Positions 6,409 to 7,403 of a DNA stretch of 7,403 nt are shown here, piece by piece. The stretch's first letter is position 1. Each line of letters opens with the position of its first letter. A model generated the notes under the pieces. The model made no database searches. It had not been told where the DNA came from and saw only the letters and a list, made by a program, of their open reading frames with translations. The stretch comes from Spirochaetota bacterium (GTDB taxonomy: Bacteria > Spirochaetota > UBA4802 > UBA5550), in assembly GCA_022704585.1 (NCBI GenBank), contig JAKJGD010000084.1, positions 1 to 7,403 of the forward strand, in the 5' to 3' direction. Both the position numbers and the translations under genes were made by a program.

Positions 6409-7403
6409 CTACATCTTCTCCGGGGCCGATACGCCGAGCAGGCGGAGGCCGTTCCCCATGACTATGCGCACAGCGTCCGAGAGCGCCAGGTACGTGGCGG
6501 TCTGTTCCCCGTCGTCCGTGATGATCCGGTGCTCTGTGTAGAACTTATGGAACGACTGCGCCAGGCGCATCAGGTATGTCGTCATCCGGTGCGGCTCGAA
6601 ATTATCGGCGGCGTCTGCCACCTCTTCCGGGAACCGCGCGAGGAGCTTCAGCATCGCCAGCGCCTCATCGCTCTGAAGGCGTGCGGCGGCCGCCCGGTCA
6701 GGCTCGTAGCGAACGCCGCGGGATTCCGCTTCACGGAACAGGGAGCATATGCGCGCGTGCGCATACTGGAGATAAAAAACCGGGTTTTCCGAGCTTTCCT
6801 TCTTGGCCAGCGACAGGTCGAAGTCCAGGTGGCTCTCCAGCGACCGCATCACGAAGAAATACCGTGCCACGTCAACGCCGATTTCGTCGATCAGGTCCTG
6901 CATCGTTGAAAACTGCCCGAGCCTCTTGGACATCTTCACGGTTTCTCCGCCCATCATCAGGTTTACCTGCTGGGCAATAAGTATGCTCACCCTGTTCTCC
7001 GCATACCCGAGCGCCTGCATGGCGCCCTTGAGGCGGGTTATATGGCCGTGATGGTCCGGGCCCCAGATATCGATGATCAGGTCGAACCCGCGGTCGATCT
7101 TGTTGATGTGATACGCGATGTCCGCGAGAAAATAGGTCGGTCTTCCGTCGTCCCGGACGAGCACGCGGTCCTTGTCGTCCTTGAAGTCCGTGGACCTGAA
7201 AAACAGCTTCTCCTCGGAAGTAAAAACATGGCCGGATTTTTTCAGGAGCTCGAGGGCCCGTGCCACCTCCCCTTTCTGGTGGATGATTGTTTCGCTGAAC
7301 CAGGTCGTGAACCTGACATTGAAATTTTCGAGGTCCCGGCGCTGGCCGCCGACGTTCATCTCGATCGCCTTCGTCGCCATGAAATCCGCGAGCTGTTCTT
7401 CGT
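6409..7403 (-). CDS. argS: Arginyl-tRNA synthetase, C-terminal part
   Basis: The fragment is the last 330 codons of a class I arginyl-tRNA synthetase, which charges tRNA-Arg in the cytoplasm. The frame is open to the window edge, so the ATG at 7380 is an internal Met and not the start; the residues before it read EEQLADF. Visible are FNVRFTTWFSE, DKDRVLVRDDGRPTYFLADIA, the WGPDHHGHI block, and KMSKRLGQF, the ArgS form of the KMSKS loop, at about residues 156-160 of the fragment. The DALR anticodon-binding helical domain follows, from NPVFYLQYAHARICSL to GLRLLGVSAPEKM at the end. The HIGH motif and the N-terminal Add1 domain lie outside. The ending is intact with a TAG stop. It is the most upstream gene of the minus-strand group, so any operon promoter is outside the window. 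Confidence 0.97.
   Translation of the reverse strand, partial: EEQLADFMATKAIEMNVGGQRRDLENFNVRFTTWFSETIIHQKGEVARALELLKKSGHVFTSEEKLFFRSTDFKDDKDRVLVRDDGRPTYFLADIAYHINKIDRGFDLIIDIWGPDHHGHITRLKGAMQALGYAENRVSILIAQQVNLMMGGETVKMSKRLGQFSTMQDLIDEIGVDVARYFFVMRSLESHLDFDLSLAKKESSENPVFYLQYAHARICSLFREAESRGVRYEPDRAAAARLQSDEALAMLKLLARFPEEVADAADNFEPHRMTTYLMRLAQSFHKFYTEHRIITDDGEQTATYLALSDAVRIVMGNGLRLLGVSAPEKM

Overview
The window is an ordinary bacterial chromosomal stretch of moderate to moderately high GC (judged by eye), with two gene groups that converge near position 1710. I see no insertion sequence, prophage gene, CRISPR array, tRNA or rRNA. The best guess for the host is a Spirochaetota-type or similar Gram-negative environmental bacterium. 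The hints are a stand-alone receiver of the EMDGIEA / GYLIKP type, a divergent CinA N-terminus (STGNELLYG followed by DTNS) and a very large exported TPR protein. This is weak inference, and a deltaproteobacterium-like host is not excluded.

Plus strand, left half. The window opens inside glmS, which is intact through its [15 protein letters not shown] end. A 330-base intergenic region follows. It holds a GC-rich hairpin just after glmS, an AT-rich island around 535-650 with promoter-like hexamers, a second GC-rich stem-loop sharing sequence with the first, and a 13-codon upstream ORF. The stop of that ORF overlaps the GTG start of a single-domain CheY-like response regulator (734-1138). Sixty-three bases later lies a 171-residue protein with two membrane helices, a PCI-like winged helix and a four-cysteine zinc ribbon (1202-1717). 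It is the least conventional gene here.

Minus strand, right half, in transcription order: argS (arginyl-tRNA synthetase, 5' end outside the window), cinA (nicotinamide-nucleotide amidase / CinA family), a 947-residue exported TPR protein, and aroQ (type II 3-dehydroquinate dehydratase). Gaps are 72, 52 and 33 bases, so one operon is plausible. The last bases of aroQ overlap the last bases of the membrane zinc-ribbon gene by 11 bp, and I see no strong terminator between the converging groups.

Most of the genes are housekeeping: amino-sugar synthesis for the cell envelope, aminoacylation, pyridine nucleotide recycling and the shikimate pathway. The less explained parts are the TPR protein, the orphan receiver with its structured leader, and the PCI-like/zinc-ribbon membrane protein beside it. 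Nothing here amounts to a clearly new multi-gene system. The best leads are the receiver plus membrane-protein pair and its leader.
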